This document shows, in pieces, positions 45,801 to 57,785 of a stretch of DNA of 64,000 bases. Source of the DNA: Protoeuglena noctilucae (lineage: Eukaryota > Chlorophyta > Pedinophyceae > Marsupiomonadales > Marsupiomonadaceae); contig OY253669.1 of NCBI GenBank assembly GCA_958009085.1, forward strand, positions 434,001 through 498,000, written 5' to 3'. Position numbers and translations under genes: made by a program. Every line of letters begins with the position of its first letter. Position 1 is the first letter of the stretch. The notes under the pieces are model-generated. The model was not told the origin of the DNA. It ran no database searches and saw only the letters and a list, made by a program, of their open reading frames with translations.

Positions 45801-46340
45801 GCGCAAACCGCGCTCCACAATGTCCCGCTCAATCTTCTTTGCCCACACGAAGCGCTGTCGCGGCGCGTCCGGGTCTCCCTCCTGCTCCTGGTGCTCCTCC
45901 AGACGCTTCGCCAGCTTCTGCGCGAGCCGGCGCTTCCTCTCCCGCTCTCGGCTGTCGTCCCGGGCAGATTCCGGAGACCCGCCGCGAGACCGATCACTCC
46001 GCCGGTTCCCACGTTCGCGGCCGCGCGACGGGCTGGGCGACCGCGAGCGCTTTCGTTCACGGTTCCGCCCCCTGCGGACGCGGGGGTTGGCTAGTCGTTG
46101 CGCAGCATCACAGTGCCTACATGAACGTCAGCAAACACGCGGGTGGCGTCACGGGCGAGGAATCTGCGCAGAATGGCCATCAACGCCGAGGCAGGGGAAG
46201 CACACACATTTCCAGTGCAACTGGCCTCTGAAAATCCCAGCCCGCAAGCAAACAAAACTGTGTCATCTTCATTCGCACCTGTTGCGCTCCCGGGACCCCG
46301 ACCTCGACCTCCGGCCCCGTCCATCGTCCCCGCGCCCCAT
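42894..46340 (-). CDS. CACTIN: Cactin, splicing-associated protein
   Basis: Nuclear protein bound to the spliceosome (with SDE2) and first known from Drosophila NF-kB signalling. Start ATG at 46340 gives MGRGDDGRGRRSRSGSRERN, and an RS-rich exon follows. Then come FVWAKKIERDIVERGLRVED, a long charged coiled coil (EMEERLREIEKVKKLQEQRE-like), and the mid domain IDVLVKNILLGERLGVDTS with ETEELRNEIREFVELDTDD. After an acidic, poorly conserved region, the C-terminal domain reads FWWHDKYKPRKPKYFNRVHT, PPKVVQGYKFNIFYPDLIDK, FRIVNKEWEYTAKRGFKC and VFERGILHLYFNFKR. Stop at 42894-42896. The intron before the last exon contains extra copies of the preceding exon end (43267-43388). Confidence 0.95.
43267..43388. 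repeat. Three copies of a Cactin exon end with its 5' splice site
   Basis: The 25-base string tcacccggttgtacttgctc.. occurs at 43364-43388 (the real exon end plus donor, minus strand) and again at 43320-43344 and 43267-43291 inside the following intron. Copies are exact or differ at one or two bases and each keeps the GTGA donor. Spacing is 44 and 53 bases. Confidence 0.9.
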
Positions 46341-46775
46341 CGCGGCCCCTCAGACGCGCATAGGACACCCGGTAGGGCACAAGAGACGAGGCGATGATGA
46401 ATTACTCAGTAAACTGTCGGGGACGGTGCTGCAAGGCATCCACGGATGGGGTAGGGGCAGGCGGAGAGGTCATGAGCCACGGGGACTGCCTAAAGCGATG
46501 CACGTGGTAGGAACGTCGTGCGGGTTGCTGCTAGAACAAACATCTCGACGTCGGGATGGCGAATGAGCATTTACATGGCCCAGGGGTGTCGGGGGGGGGG
46601 GGACACGCTTGCGTGCCACCTGACATGGGTATTGCGATTGAATCTACGCGGCAGTGGGGCTGTGCAGTAACTGAATCTACGTCCACATACCCCTGGTGTC
46701 TCGACTTCCTGGCTTCCCAGCCTCCGCGTGCTTCCAATACGTACAGAGGCAACGGCTTTATCCGAAGCCGATGAC
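46341..46775. other. Divergent promoter region of Cactin and the BTB-PHR gene
   Basis: No coding signal. Probably two promoters and 5' untranslated regions. Confidence 0.45.
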
Positions 46776-48394
46776 ATGAGCGCTTCGAATCGCAACCGCG
46801 GACGTCTGGCCTCCCCGACGTCCGGTAGCGCAGCGCCACAGCCCAGCCAGTCCGCCCTCGAGCCTACACGGGGTGGCCCAGACACGGGCGACCCCGAGGT
46901 GGCGGAGGATGTCGCGGCCTCGGGCGAGGAGCGGAGGTGCGTGGCATGAGCGTCAACTGCAGGCGGATCCCGCTGCTGCGGGAGACCTGGCGATGTGGGG
47001 GCACGTCGAGACGAGACCGCTCCGTCTTGCTCCCGTTCCTCCCAGGGAGGTGCACGAGTCATTGTCAAGCTTTGTGACGGGCCTCGATAGCCTCAAGGGC
47101 TTGGCGGCGAAGGCGCTAGAGGCGATACGGGAGGAGGAGAAGCGCATGCAGGAGGAGCGAAGGGTGCTGGAGGTGGAGCGCGAGGCTCTCCGGGAAGAAA
47201 AGGAGCGCATGAGTCAAGTATTTCGGGACTCGGAGCAGGTGCTGGTTCAATGGATATCGTGCGTGAGCTGTATGGTACCGCCCGCATGCCCCGTGCGGTC
47301 CCATTGTGAGCCTGGCGACAGCTAGTGCAGCTCTGCCGCGGCTGAGGTCAAAGCTGGTCTATTGTCCCATCCCCACAGGTCCATCTGAACATCGGGGGCC
47401 ACTTCTTCACCACCACCGTTGCCACGATGCGCAACGCACCCAGCCCGAGCCTTTTCTCTGCGATGTTCTCTGGGCGCCACACGCTCAAGCCCGACCGGGA
47501 TGGCCGCATCTTCATAGACAGGTCAGGCCAGACAGCCCCGGGACACCTGCTTGCGAGGCCGCCGTCAGAGGTGGCCGGGGCAGGTGCCGGTGCTGCTCAC
47601 ACTCGCACAGCGCCGTGGTCAGTTTCATCTCTCCCCGCCTCTGCTGCTTCGCAGGGACGGCAGGCTGTTCCACGACATCCTCAACTGGCTCCGCGACAGC
47701 CACTTCAGCTACCCCAAAGCCGAGGGCCCAGAGGCGTTCAAGTATCTGTTGGACCTGAGAGCGGAGGCTGAGTACTACGGCCTGGTGGGCCTGGTCGAGC
47801 AGATCGACCGCCAGCCGTGGGGCCTCTCCCGCGTCCGCCGGTGCCTGGAGATGCGCAACGGTGAGGCGCACGGGCACGCATGGGCTGCGCTTGCCGCTTG
47901 CCGCTTGCGGCGAACCATCCGCATTTGCGTGTCGCGCAGAGGAGAGTTGGATTTACGAGGACGGCCCCGACGAGCTCATCTTCACCGTAGACCACCCGTG
48001 CCAGCTCCTGGGCGTTGGCCTCTGCGCTCCCCGGCAGTGGTACAACGTGCGATTGGTGGTCTCGACCGTCGACCCGGACAACTTTGTCGAGACGGTGTCG
48101 GTGCTGCAGACGATGACACAGACCTTCACGTCTGCAGACGCCACGGCGTGTGTGTGTCGCCTCGACCTGCCCCGCCCCGAGGTCCTCCAGCCAGGCTCCA
48201 CCTACATGATCTCGGCGCTCATCAAGGGCGGAGAATCCCTGTGCTGCGATGACTGCCTCCCGCAGGTGGTCGAGCGGGGCGTCACGTTCACGTTCATGTA
48301 CCACGAGAGCCCCAACGGCACGAGCGACGAGCGGGGGCAGTTTCCCGAACTCTACGTGCGCGTGCTCGAGGGCGGCGCGCTCCACTCGGCCTGA
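46776..48394 (+). CDS. KCTD-type BTB (T1) protein with C-terminal PHR domain
   Basis: Likely substrate adaptor for a cullin-3 ubiquitin ligase, inferred from the domain family. From ATG 46776: a short disordered start, a coiled coil (LEAIREEEKRMQEERRVLEV and EREALREEKERMSQVFRDSE), and a T1-type BTB domain (VHLNIGGHFFTTTVATMRNA, SLFSAMFSGRHTLKPDRDGR, FIDRDGRLFHDILNWLRD, LDLRAEAEYYGLVGLVEQI). Next is a PHR domain: ESWIYEDGPDELIFTVDHPC, LLGVGLCAPRQWYNVRLVVS, VLQPGSTYMISALIKGGES and MYHESPNGTSDERGQFPELY. TGA is at 48392-48394. Animal BTB-PHR proteins (BTBD1/2/3/6) have a non-T1 BTB plus BACK; here the BTB is KCTD-like and no BACK is visible. Confidence 0.85.
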
Positions 48395-48811
48395 CGCTGC
48401 GACTGGCGGCGCGCTTTGCGCATTTGCATTGCTCGGCCATGTGGATTCAACCAAACAGCTGTTGCTACGCGAGGGCATGTGTGGACAGCTTGTGGGGAGG
48501 GAACTGGAAAGAGTCGGCTAGAGACCTGGCTGAGCGTCGATCTCGAGGAACAGCGGGACGGAGAGACGAGAGTGTAGAGTGGCGGCCTTGGGAGCTGCGA
48601 CGCGAGGCACAGCCGTGCTGCGCGGGCGACCCGCTGTGCAGGCTCAGCAGCCACGCACGCCGCCGCGAGGCGTTCGCAGCTGTCGCCGCCCCTACTCCGT
48701 GTCCACTTCCTCCAGGTCTTTGAGGCCACTGCGGCGGTGAGAGCAGCGGCGTTGCTGTCGCCAGGGCCACCACCGTGCTGGCCAAGACTCTTACAGCACA
48801 CGGTTTGTCCC
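48395..48811. other. Convergent 3' region
   Basis: Between the BTB-PHR gene (+) and Yippee (-). No gene seen. Confidence 0.5.
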
Positions 48812-49543
48812 TCACCCGAGGTGCTGGACAGCGTCCACCATCTTCTCTCGCTCGATCACCACCTTCCCCACCTGCCAATGGCACAGGGATGGGGTCAGGT
48901 GGGTCAGACCGACCAAGCGGCCTCCGATGCGACCGCAACTCAAAACCCTGCTTTCTCGTACCTTGTACCGCTGTGACTCCTCGTAGGCGTATTCGTACCG
49001 CCAGCCGAGGTTCTGAGCGCACACCCGGCAGAAGATGTCCGACACGGTGTGCTGCGGAAGCGGGGCAGTGGGTGGGGAGGTCCGTTGCTGTGCACTGACG
49101 AGACCTGCTCAAAGCACCTGCCGCCGCCGTAGCAAGCAACTCATCGTTCCTCGTCACCCCTTCTTCATGCCTCACCGCCAGCAGGCCGCTCACCCTCCCC
49201 ATCACCCCTTGACTATCACTCGCCACCAGCCTCTGCGCTGCCTCCTACTATTCCCACTCACCAGCCCCGTCACCATCCGCCGGTCCTCTGGCGACCCGCA
49301 CGAGATGTTCACGACCATCCTGCGCGCCGAAAGGGACGGGGTCTGTGTAGTACAGTGGCACAGGCATTGCGAGCAAAGGGCCCCACTCGCCCCTGCGCTC
49401 GCCCCGCACCGAAACAGATACGCCTTGCCGTTGCGCGAGTGGAACTGGCGCGACTCGATGTCGGAGTGGCGGGCGAGGTGCGCGTTGCAGTGCCGGCAGA
49501 CGTACACCCGGCCCTCCAGGCGCTCCTCATGTAGCCGGCCCAT
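48812..49543 (-). CDS. YPEL: Yippee-like zinc-binding protein
   Basis: Small conserved eukaryotic protein with a beta-tent zinc fold. Start ATG at 49543 gives MGRLHEERLEGRVYVCRHCN and AHLARHSDIESRQFHSRNGK with the first CxxC (CRHC). Middle exons give VNISCGSPEDRRMVTGL and HTVSDIFCRVCAQNLGWRYE with the second CxxC (CRVC). The end is YAYEESQRYK-VGKVVIEREKMV, and the stop is at 48812-48814. Four short exons, GT-AG as read. Family assignment is firm. The precise role is unknown even in animals, where YPEL proteins associate with the mitotic apparatus and with GID-type ubiquitin ligases. Confidence 0.94.
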
Positions 49544-50770
49544 CAGAGTGAGGGGACACCGCCCACGACCTCCCACCGGCGGGACCCCAGGACACCGGGA
49601 AGAACCGAGGCTCCTGAAAGCCTCCCTGGAGCCACACGATACTGCGGGTAAGCCGGGGCGACGGGACGGCGTCAAGGATGCGTCGCTGGGCCCAAGACAT
49701 CCGGGGTGCCTAGGTCAGGGTCGGAATGTGAGCCCGCGAGGGGAGGAGAGTCGACCACGCATTGGCCCAGCGGACATAATCTATGCACGATCACTCGGGG
49801 ATGCCTGGCTTGGCGCGTGCCGTCCGCATCGAGCGGGGCCAACGAGGCATCTCGTCGTTCCGCGCGCACGAAGGCCGAGGCCCCCCGAGAAAGCACCCGC
49901 TGATTTAAATGTCAAATATCGAGCCGTCGTGATGGTCGACGCCGCGTCGCGCTCGCGGAAAATCGATATCCACGGCGAGCCAGCCCGTCTGGGCGAGGAG
50001 ATGCGCTGAAGCCGGCGAGAGCTGCTCGGTCGCGACTCACCGTGCAACAGCAGCGGGCTCGGGGCGGGCGAGGAGCAGGTCCTGGCGAGTTGAGCTGAGA
50101 AGGTCGAAACCGGTCGTTCCAGAGGCTGAAAACGATTGTGCGACGGTCGAGACTGCACCGTTTTGCTTGTTTACGAACAAATGATTTCCGGTGGCCCCTC
50201 AGCGCCTCTGGTTGCGACGGCATGCAGCGACTGGCGCGCGGGCATTCCCCACAGGCCCGTGCGCACCGGCCGGGGCATTCCATCGACATCTCATTCGCGA
50301 TTCCAGAAGTTTCAATCGAATGTGACGGCTGGAGCGAGTACTCAGTGCCTCAGATTGGCAATGGCGTCTAGACCGGCACCTCGGCTCGTGGGCCGCCTGG
50401 CCCTCCAGCTGCGCCACCCAGGCAGTGGGAGTGGCTCGTGGGTCACCAGTAAGGGATTAGCGACTCTCCAGGCACGTTGTTGTTGCCTAGAGGGCGATTT
50501 TCATCCACGCCACGCTTCCAGCCCAAACGACAAACAGGCGTCCGTTCCACACGCCGTCCGCAGATTCTGGGTATTATTGCAGACGGCGCGAGGTGCAATT
50601 TGACGCTGGCGGGGCGCGCAGTGCTGTCTTACGCACCGTGGAGTGGGGCCGCCTGTTTCTGCCTGCGAAGCGCGGGTTTCCTGCTCCTCGCGTCACTGCA
50701 GGGATCTCACAGGTGATGGGACGAGCGAATAGACGCGTCCGTTGAGCTCGGCGTCGTCTCGCGCGGCCGA
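49544..50770. other. Long stretch without a clear gene
   Basis: About 1.2 kb between Yippee (-) and the hypothetical gene (+). Open frames on both strands are Arg/Pro/Ser-rich and break the usual codon pattern of the neighbours. An AT-richer spot near 49900-49975 stands out from the GC-rich surroundings. No gene, RNA or repeat found. Confidence 0.4.
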
Positions 50771-51362
50771 ATGAAGCCCATCGCCCTCGGCGCCCCTCCG
50801 TGCAGTGGGCCGTCCAAGTTTGCGCTCCTGTGTGACAACGACCAAGAGCAAGAGCTCCTTGGCCTCTCCCGTGCGGTCGGCGGGCGCGTTCTCTGGCTGA
50901 CGCCACGCGTGGTCACAGGGCCTGCGGCTCCCCAGGCACCCATGCCTGCCTTGCAAGAGCCAACCAGGGGCCAGGTTGGCACTGCGGAGGCAGTGGGTGC
51001 GGGAGCATCGCAGCGGGGCGCACCCGACGCGGGGGATGCTGCGGTATCAGCGCCAGCTGGCGCGCCGACTGAGGGACCGGGTGTTTTGCAAGGGGAGGCC
51101 GCGGCTGGCGTCACGGCCCACGAGGACGTTCATCGCATCCTCCAGGTGACGGGACTTGCGTTGCAATTTTACATGGTTACTAGTTTGATGCCCTGCCGTC
51201 ATGACTGCGGGCTGCTGAACAGCACAACCTCCCTTGGTCCCAACACAGGAGTACGCTGGCGACCCCTCCTTCCAGCAACTGGTCCGCCGGCTATCAGAGG
51301 AGTACAAAAGTGCCCTGCTCCGCGCGGCTGGCATACCCGAGGGCGCTGCGTGGTGGGATTGA
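50771..51362 (+). CDS. Hypothetical protein, two exons
   Basis: The ATG at 50771 starts MKPIALGAPPCSGPSKFALL, then CDNDQEQELLGLSRAVGGRV. A disordered Ala/Gly/Pro middle follows, with EDVHRILQ before a GTGACG donor near 51147. The second exon begins after CCAACACAG and reads EYAGDPSFQQLVRRLSEEYK then SALLRAAGIPEGAAWWD, with TGA at 51360-51362. The C-terminal helix looks genuine, because it is charged and evenly patterned and the splice joint keeps frame. No family recognised. It is tail-to-tail with gamma-COP, whose stop is at 51528. Confidence 0.5.
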
Positions 51363-51527
51363 CGACACGAGCTGGCAGCGACATGCAGACGTGTGCAAGG
51401 GGCCACCTCCCGTCACAACATGAACCAGCAGCGTCGTCCCGTTTTTATTCCGACCGAGTAGCACCTCGCGTGGAATCGCTCGTGATTCAAACAGCCTAAC
51501 TTGCCAGCCTCTGCGGCGACCGCCGCG

Positions 51528-54500
51528 TCAGCTGGTGATGATGTCGTGGACCATCTTGGACACGTCGGTCGTGTCGCCGCGGGACGTCACGTGGATGGCC
51601 ACCTGCCCGGCCCCGTCGACCCCGAACCGCACGCGCGCCAGCACCCGCGCCTGCCCCACCACGTTGCCCGACAGCAGCAGCGTGTGCGACCGGGCCGTCA
51701 CGGGCACCACGTCCGTCCCCTCGCACGGCCGCATCCCCAGCGTCGCCGTCACCGCCGCCACCGCCTCCTCCAGAGACTCCCGCGCCCCGAGGCCGTACTC
51801 CTCCGCAATCTGCGAAGCAAGGCGTTGTTACTCCTTTGCTGCCCTGTCCCGCTCACTCGACGACGCCAACAACCATGGCGATGGACGCAGCACCCGGCCC
51901 TCTCCTATCTCTGGCATGACACGGCATACCAGCATCACATTGTGCAGTGACGTTCGCGCATTCCCGACTCACCTCCGACTCGGAGGGCAGCCCCTCCCAC
52001 GCCTTGCGGAAGTTCCCCACGCTCTCGCGCCGGATGTAGTCCGCGGGCGTGATGTGCACCTCCTCCAGGTTGTACTCGTCCTGGTAACCCTCCTCCTGGG
52101 TACAATAAACCAACAGGCGCAGATGGTCGCCTTGGAAAGCACCCCGCATGCACCGCCGCGCACTGCGTCGGTGGCCAACCATGCAAGATGGCAAGACCAG
52201 CGCTCGCCCTGCCACTACGCCCCCAGTCTCACCTCGACCTCCCCCGAGTTGGGGTCGACCTCCTTGAGCGTGAAGGAGAGGGTGCAGCCGACGGCCCCCA
52301 CGCAGAGCGCCCCGGGCGCCTTGCTAAGGCACACGAAGGTGAGCCCCGGCTGCCCCGCGCCCTCCAGCGGCATGGCCGGGAGCGGGATCGCGAACTCCTC
52401 CGCGAGCTCGTCGGCCGCGGACAGGTCCACCACCACGCGCACGTTCTCCAGCACCTGCTCGCGGATGGTGTTGACGCAGGCGAACTGCAGGAGCACAGCA
52501 CGCTCGAAGACGTGCTTCACCAACGACACGCGGTACTCCATGCCCTCCTCCAGCAGCGGCGTCTCCGGGCTGCTGTGCAGCACGGGGCCCAGCGCCGCCA
52601 GTTCTGGCACGGACGCCAGAACGTCCGCGTACCGCGACGGCCCTGCCTCCTCGGCTGCCTCCTCCGGCGCCGGCGCTGCGTCCGCGGAGTCCCCCGCCGC
52701 CGCCACGACGCCGCGCACGGCGGCCGCCAGGGTCGACATCCCCGTCCCGCCCTTGGCCTCCGGGATGGCTGCCAGGTCGAACGGCTCTTGGGTGTCACCC
52801 GCCACGTACTCCTTGAGCTGAGACTCGAGGACGTCCAACGGGAGCTTGCGGGTGGCTGCAAAAATGAAGAATTGGGTGCTGTGAGACTTGTTGCTGGGCT
52901 TGGGTGCGGGAGGCCGGCGTTTGGCTCTAGCAACCGAGACCCCCTGTCGGCCCCACAGGACATCGCCCTTCCACAGCGCTCACCGGTGGCCTTGAGGAGG
53001 TCGGGCGACATGGTCTCGAGGACGCACAGGGCGAGGGCCACCCGGTCGCGCACTTCGTCGTCGTTGTCGTTGACGGCCCTTCGCAAAAGCACCATGACGC
53101 TGGGGCGGACGGCGTCGACGGCGCGCGCGAGCTTGAAGAGCGCGGAGACGGCGGCGGCGCGGACGGCGGCGTTCTCGAGGATGACGCGGTTGAACATGAA
53201 GCGGATGTAGCGGGAGGGCTCGGCCGAGCGCGGCGCCTCCTCCCCCAGCAAATGGAGGATCTGGGCGGAGAGGTAGGGGAACTCGCAGTCCTCGATGAAC
53301 TCGCAGAGGTGCGCCATCCCCGGCTCCTTGGCCTCCGGGATGGCCTCGACCAGGCTCAGGATCGACTCCACCAAAGCACGCTTGTAGTCGAAGCCACCCT
53401 CCTCCCGCAGCGCCCCGGCCAGGAACGTCATCAGCGCGCGGTGCTTGTGCGGGAACTTGAGGCACAGGACGCGGATGGCCGAGACCACGACCACTTTGAA
53501 GTCGTCACTGATGCCGGCCATGAACGTCGACAGCTGCTTGAGCAGCCGGTCCACGCTGGCCTCGGTGCCCGTGCGCAGCAGCGTGGTGATGGCCACGGTG
53601 GCGATGGAGCGGTTGGGGCCCGACACGAGGTTCTCCAAATCCACGTTGCAGGGGGCGATGGCGTCGGGGGACCGCACCGCCACGCGCCCGAGGATGCGGA
53701 CCGTCGCGAAGCGCACCACGGGGCGCGGGGAGGACAGGAACATCTGCAGCGCCGTCACGGCCGGCTTGAGCTCCTGGGGAGAGACGTTGTTGAGGGATGC
53801 AATGGCCCGTGCCGCCTCGAAGACGACCATCTCCGACCGGTGGCGCAGGGACTGCTCCAGGAAGGGGTAGTAGGGGCGCGGCTCGCCCTGCGTGCCGGGC
53901 TGCGGACGCGGGGGCGAGGGGCGGCGTGACGGCGTGGCGGTGGGAATGGGTTTGTGCCTGGTTAGCAAGTGGGGCCCGGGGAAGGGTCGCGAGGCGCCCC
54001 GATACTTCCCTCGCTGTGCTCTCTGTCCTAGATCACCCAGTGGTATCTCCGTGACTGGTTAAAGCATCTTGCCGCCACGCCACTCGCCTGGGAATCCTTG
54101 AGGACCTCCGCCACGTACCGCACTTGCAGGACACTGGGCATGGGGGCGCGCGTGCCGGCCTTCTGCAGGGACGCGACGAGCTTGGACACGGCCTGCCTGT
54201 CCTGCGCCCAGAGCGCGTGCTGCAGGGCAATGGAGAGGAACTGCACGGAAGCATGGGCGCTCTTCATCCCCTCCTGGATCTCCGGCAGCCACCGCCGAAC
54301 CGTCTCGAGGCTCCCGCGCTCGGCGAGCTTGTACGCGGACGCCAGGGCGCTCGACGCCACCGCCGGGTTGCGGTCCACCACGGCCTGCTTGAAGTAGCGC
54401 TCGACTTGCTGCAGCATTCCCGGGTCGATGATCGACGACAGCACGCGGATCGAGTTAGCGCGGTACAGGTCGACGGGGGAGTTCATGTCCTTCATCAGCG

Positions 54501-55457
54501 AGGCGATGATGATGATCACCTCCTCCGGCTGGGCGCTGCGGGGAGCGGGGGAAGTTGGGCGGGCGGTTGGGAGCAGGCGTGGCATCCCGGTGCATGACGC
54601 GAGCGTGTGCACCGCGACCGACCCCGGCGCCACGGCCTCCGCACGGGGACTGTGAGTATCATGACTGCGCGACGGGGATTCGGCGAGCATCTCGCCTGAA
54701 CTCTTTCACCAGGAGGTAGACCAGGCGGCGGAGGTGCTTGTTGGCGAGCTGGAAGAGCTTCGTCGAGGCGAAGAAGACGTCTGTGGCCTCTCGCTTGGTG
54801 AACATCTCGCCCTGGCACTTGAGATAGAGGAGCTGGACGATGACGGGCAGGCACTGCGGGGAGGGAAACGGCTGGGCGGGATTCTGCGCCGATGGACCTC
54901 CCGCGGCGCGCAGCGGGGCGCGCGGCCGGCCCGGGCGGCTCTTCACCTTGCTTGCGGTCACGTCCCGCTCGCCAAAGACCCGGGCGCCCTGCAGGGCCGC
55001 GGCTTTGTCGATGCCGTAGAAGGGCGAGTACATCGCTGCGCAGGGTGGAGGACAAGCGCGCATGTTACGGCACGGATGTCGAGCAAATCGAAAAGATAAG
55101 CAAATGGCCGCGTGAAAAGGGCTTGATGGGGATTGAAAGGGGCAGGCACACAAAGGGGGCAGAGAGAGGGAGGAAGCACGCAAACTCGGCGCTTTGCCGC
55201 TCAAAAGAAGCCAAACTCTGGACAAATGCCGATCTGTGCTCTCGATGAGTGCATCGCAAGCGAGGCATGAGGCCCCCGCGCGCGTAAGATCGCTGGGAAG
55301 TGCAGGTGGCGCAGCGAGGGGCGCCGCTGCCCGCGACGAGGGCGACGGGGCGTGCGGTGAGCGCACCCCGATGCGCAGGCTCACCATCCCCTTCCAGCTC
55401 CTCCTTCTTGCCCCCGCTGCGCAGCGGCGCCTGGTTGTCCTGGGCTGTCGTGGCCAT
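51528..55457 (-). CDS. COPG: Coatomer subunit gamma
   Basis: Gamma subunit of the COPI coat for Golgi-to-ER and intra-Golgi vesicles. Exon 1 from ATG 55457 is MATTAQDNQAPLRSGGKKEE, and exon 2 starts MYSPFYGIDKAAALQGARVF. The alpha-solenoid follows with CQGEMFTKREATDVFFASTK, SLMKDMNSPVDLYRANSIRV, SIIDPGMLQQVERYFKQAVV, RSEMVVFEAARAIASLNNVS and a long exon through FVMLLRRAVNDNDDEVRDRV-like sequence. The appendage domain begins near TPLLEEGMEYRVSLVKHVFE and continues with LTFVCLSKAPGALCVGAVGC, then GYQDEYNLEEVHITPADYIR. The end is SHTLLLSGNVVGQARVLARV and DVSKMVHDIITS, with stop at 51528-51530. The full family architecture is present. Confidence 0.95.
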
Positions 55458-55917
55458 GATGCCCCGCTCCCCCACCCGTCAGCGCCTTGCGCAGATCCGC
55501 GCTCCCGACCCTGCCAGCTACGACTCCGTAGACCCCTGTCGCCCCGGGAGGCCGCTGAGTAAGGCGCCGGGGCCCACCCCGCGCTGGACGTGGGCCGAGG
55601 GGTATCGCCGAGCGATCCAGATGCGAGGCCGATGGATGCGATGCTTGCGACCGGATCCGCAAACGCAGGATCGAGCGCAGCGGGGCCGGGTCAAAGCGCT
55701 GGGGGGCGTGTCAGACAGGGCATCCAACGGGCGTCAACAGCCCAGCCGGCAGCGCCGCGTGGCCGGACTGCGAGTGCTGCACTGCGTCACCTCCCGCGGT
55801 CGACGGCCGCGCCCCGAGATAGGGAGAGAGCCCCGGATTTGGCCGCGGGCCCCGCTGGAGCTCCTCCCCCTCGTCCTCACCCCGCCGATCGCCCGCCAGC
55901 GTATGACATGGGTCTCA
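55458..55917. other. Divergent promoter region of gamma-COP and the RmlD-like gene
   Basis: A plus-strand frame starting MPRSPTRQRLAQIRAPDPAS (near 55455-55515) has some protein texture and could be a leader exon, but no clear splice links it to the reductase. Otherwise nothing. Confidence 0.4.
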
Positions 55918-57785
55918 AAATCCTCATCGCCGGCGGGAGCGGGTACCTGGGCCAGCACCTGTGCCAGCACTTGGCCAGCCATGGGCACAAGGTGCGCAGG
56001 CCTTGTCCCGCGCGCTTCCGGCTCGTTGGCACTCGGCCTCGCTTTTTTGCGAGACGGAGTCCGCATGCGCTGGCCCAAGCACGGCGCTCCCGCTGCCGCA
56101 CGCTGGTTCCCGCGATCTTTGTCATGCGCGAACGGCACACCATCTCTCGGCCACCCTGCGCCGCGGACACCGGTCGCGCGGACGAGTGCTCTCGCGGTCG
56201 TCGTCGCCCCGCTGTCAGCTGCACACGGGCAGCCTCCCGCCCTTTGGCCCAAGCGACCCTGCTCGGATGCGCAGGTTCGCTACACGTTCAACACCACGGA
56301 CGCCGCGGAGCTGGAGGAGGCCACCAAGGAGAATCCTGTGAAGGGATACCAGGCAAATTTCGGTGAGCAGTCGATCGTCGCCGCGCGGCTGCCGCGGGGA
56401 CCAGCGGAGGGATGCGGTCGCAGCACACGGCTTAGCGCGGCTTCCCACCACAGCCACGGGGGAGGGCCTGGACGTGATATGGTCAAAGTGCAAGGTGTTC
56501 GACGTCGTTATCAACTGCGCGGCCGTGTCCCAGCCGCGGCAGTGCGAGGCGGACGAGGAAGGAGCTCTCGCCATCAACGGTGCACACGCTGCCCGCGCAG
56601 GCCCGCGCCGCCGCCGCCGCGCGCGCCGCGCTTTCCAAATTCCTCTCTCCTTTCTCCCGCAGTCCCGCGACACCTGGTGGCCGCGTGCCAGCGGCAGCGG
56701 GAGGAGGAGGGCCTGGCGCCGCTCTTTGTTCACTTCTCGACCGATCAGGTGTACGACGGGAGCAGCAAGCCGGGGGGCGCGTGGGCGGAGGGCGATCCGA
56801 CCGGGCCAGTGAACGCGTACGGGCGCACGAAGCTCGCGGGGGAGCGGTTCCTGCAGGAATCGTGGGACAACCACGTCATCCTCCGCTGCAGCCTGATCGT
56901 GGGCCGCCAGCCACCCGTCCCCGTGTCCCGGCCCCTCTTCGCGCAGTTTGTGGAGGAGGCTCTCCGCGAGCGCAGGCCCACCGAGTTCGCCGCTGACGAG
57001 TACAGGCGAGCGAGCAGTCGTGGATGCGATGGGTCGCTGGCGGCGTGCGGCTCATGAGATAGCCTGTGAGCCTTAGGCTATCTGTGAGATACCTAGGCCC
57101 TTGATGGACTCGATGTAATTCGAACCGTGACCTGCTCTTTTCACAGGTCGCCCATCTTCGTCCAGGACATCTGCCACACCGTCAACATGCTGCTGGTGCG
57201 GGCGGGCATGGCGAACCACACGCCCCTGTCTGTCAGGGACGACTGCAGCTGCCCGCTGGGGTTCAGCCGCCTGATCAACCTGGGGGGCCCGGAGCGACTC
57301 AGCCGCCTCGACATGGCGCTGGCGGTGGCACGGGCGTTCAACTACGATACCGACTCCGCCGTACCGTCCACCAGCGGGGCACTCGACAGGTACGGGCGCG
57401 CGACATCCGGGGCAGTGGCGTTATAAGAGAGTGTTGTCGGTGCTCTGATTATGGATGGGAGAGAAGGGGTGGATGCTGCAGGGTGGTTGTAAGATGGGCT
57501 GGTGAGGGTCCTTGTGTGTTGACGCGCCCACGTGCTCTCCACCGCCCGCATCGCAGGGGCTACGCTTCGCCGCTGGACATCTCGATGGACGTGTCGCGTC
57601 TGACGTCAGAGATCAAGATTCCCCTGACGAGGTTCGAAGATGCCCTGCGCCGCATCTTCAGCATGCCGGAGTCGCCCCCCAGGGACGAGCCGTCCGGGGC
57701 AGGGGCGGGCGAGGGGGCGGGGGCAGCGAACGGGGCGGCTGACGAGAACGGGGGCGGGGCCGCATGTGCAAAGAGCGGCACGTGA
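55918..57785 (+). CDS. RmlD/MAT2B-like NAD(P)-dependent sugar reductase-fold protein
   Basis: Extended short-chain dehydrogenase of the dTDP-4-dehydrorhamnose reductase family, the family that also includes the regulatory beta subunit of methionine adenosyltransferase. Exon 1 from ATG 55918 gives MGLKILIAGGSGYLGQHLCQ with the GxxGxxG motif. Then come VFDVVINCAAVSQPRQCEAD, LFVHFSTDQVYDGSSKP and NAYGRTKLAGERFL with the YxxxK pair. Following are RCSLIVGRQPPVPVSRPLFA, YRSPIFVQDICHTVNMLLV and FSRLINLGGPERLSRLDMAL. The last exon gives GYASPLDISMDVSRLTSEIK, and TGA is at 57783-57785. The intron at 57006 starts with GC, fixed by the conserved YRSPIFVQDI join. A catalytic role is possible because the YxxxK pair is intact; the substrate is unknown. 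Confidence 0.84.

Noticed and set aside
51535-52821. 428-codon plus-strand open frame
   Set aside because: Antisense shadow of gamma-COP, whose sense exons are clearly conserved.
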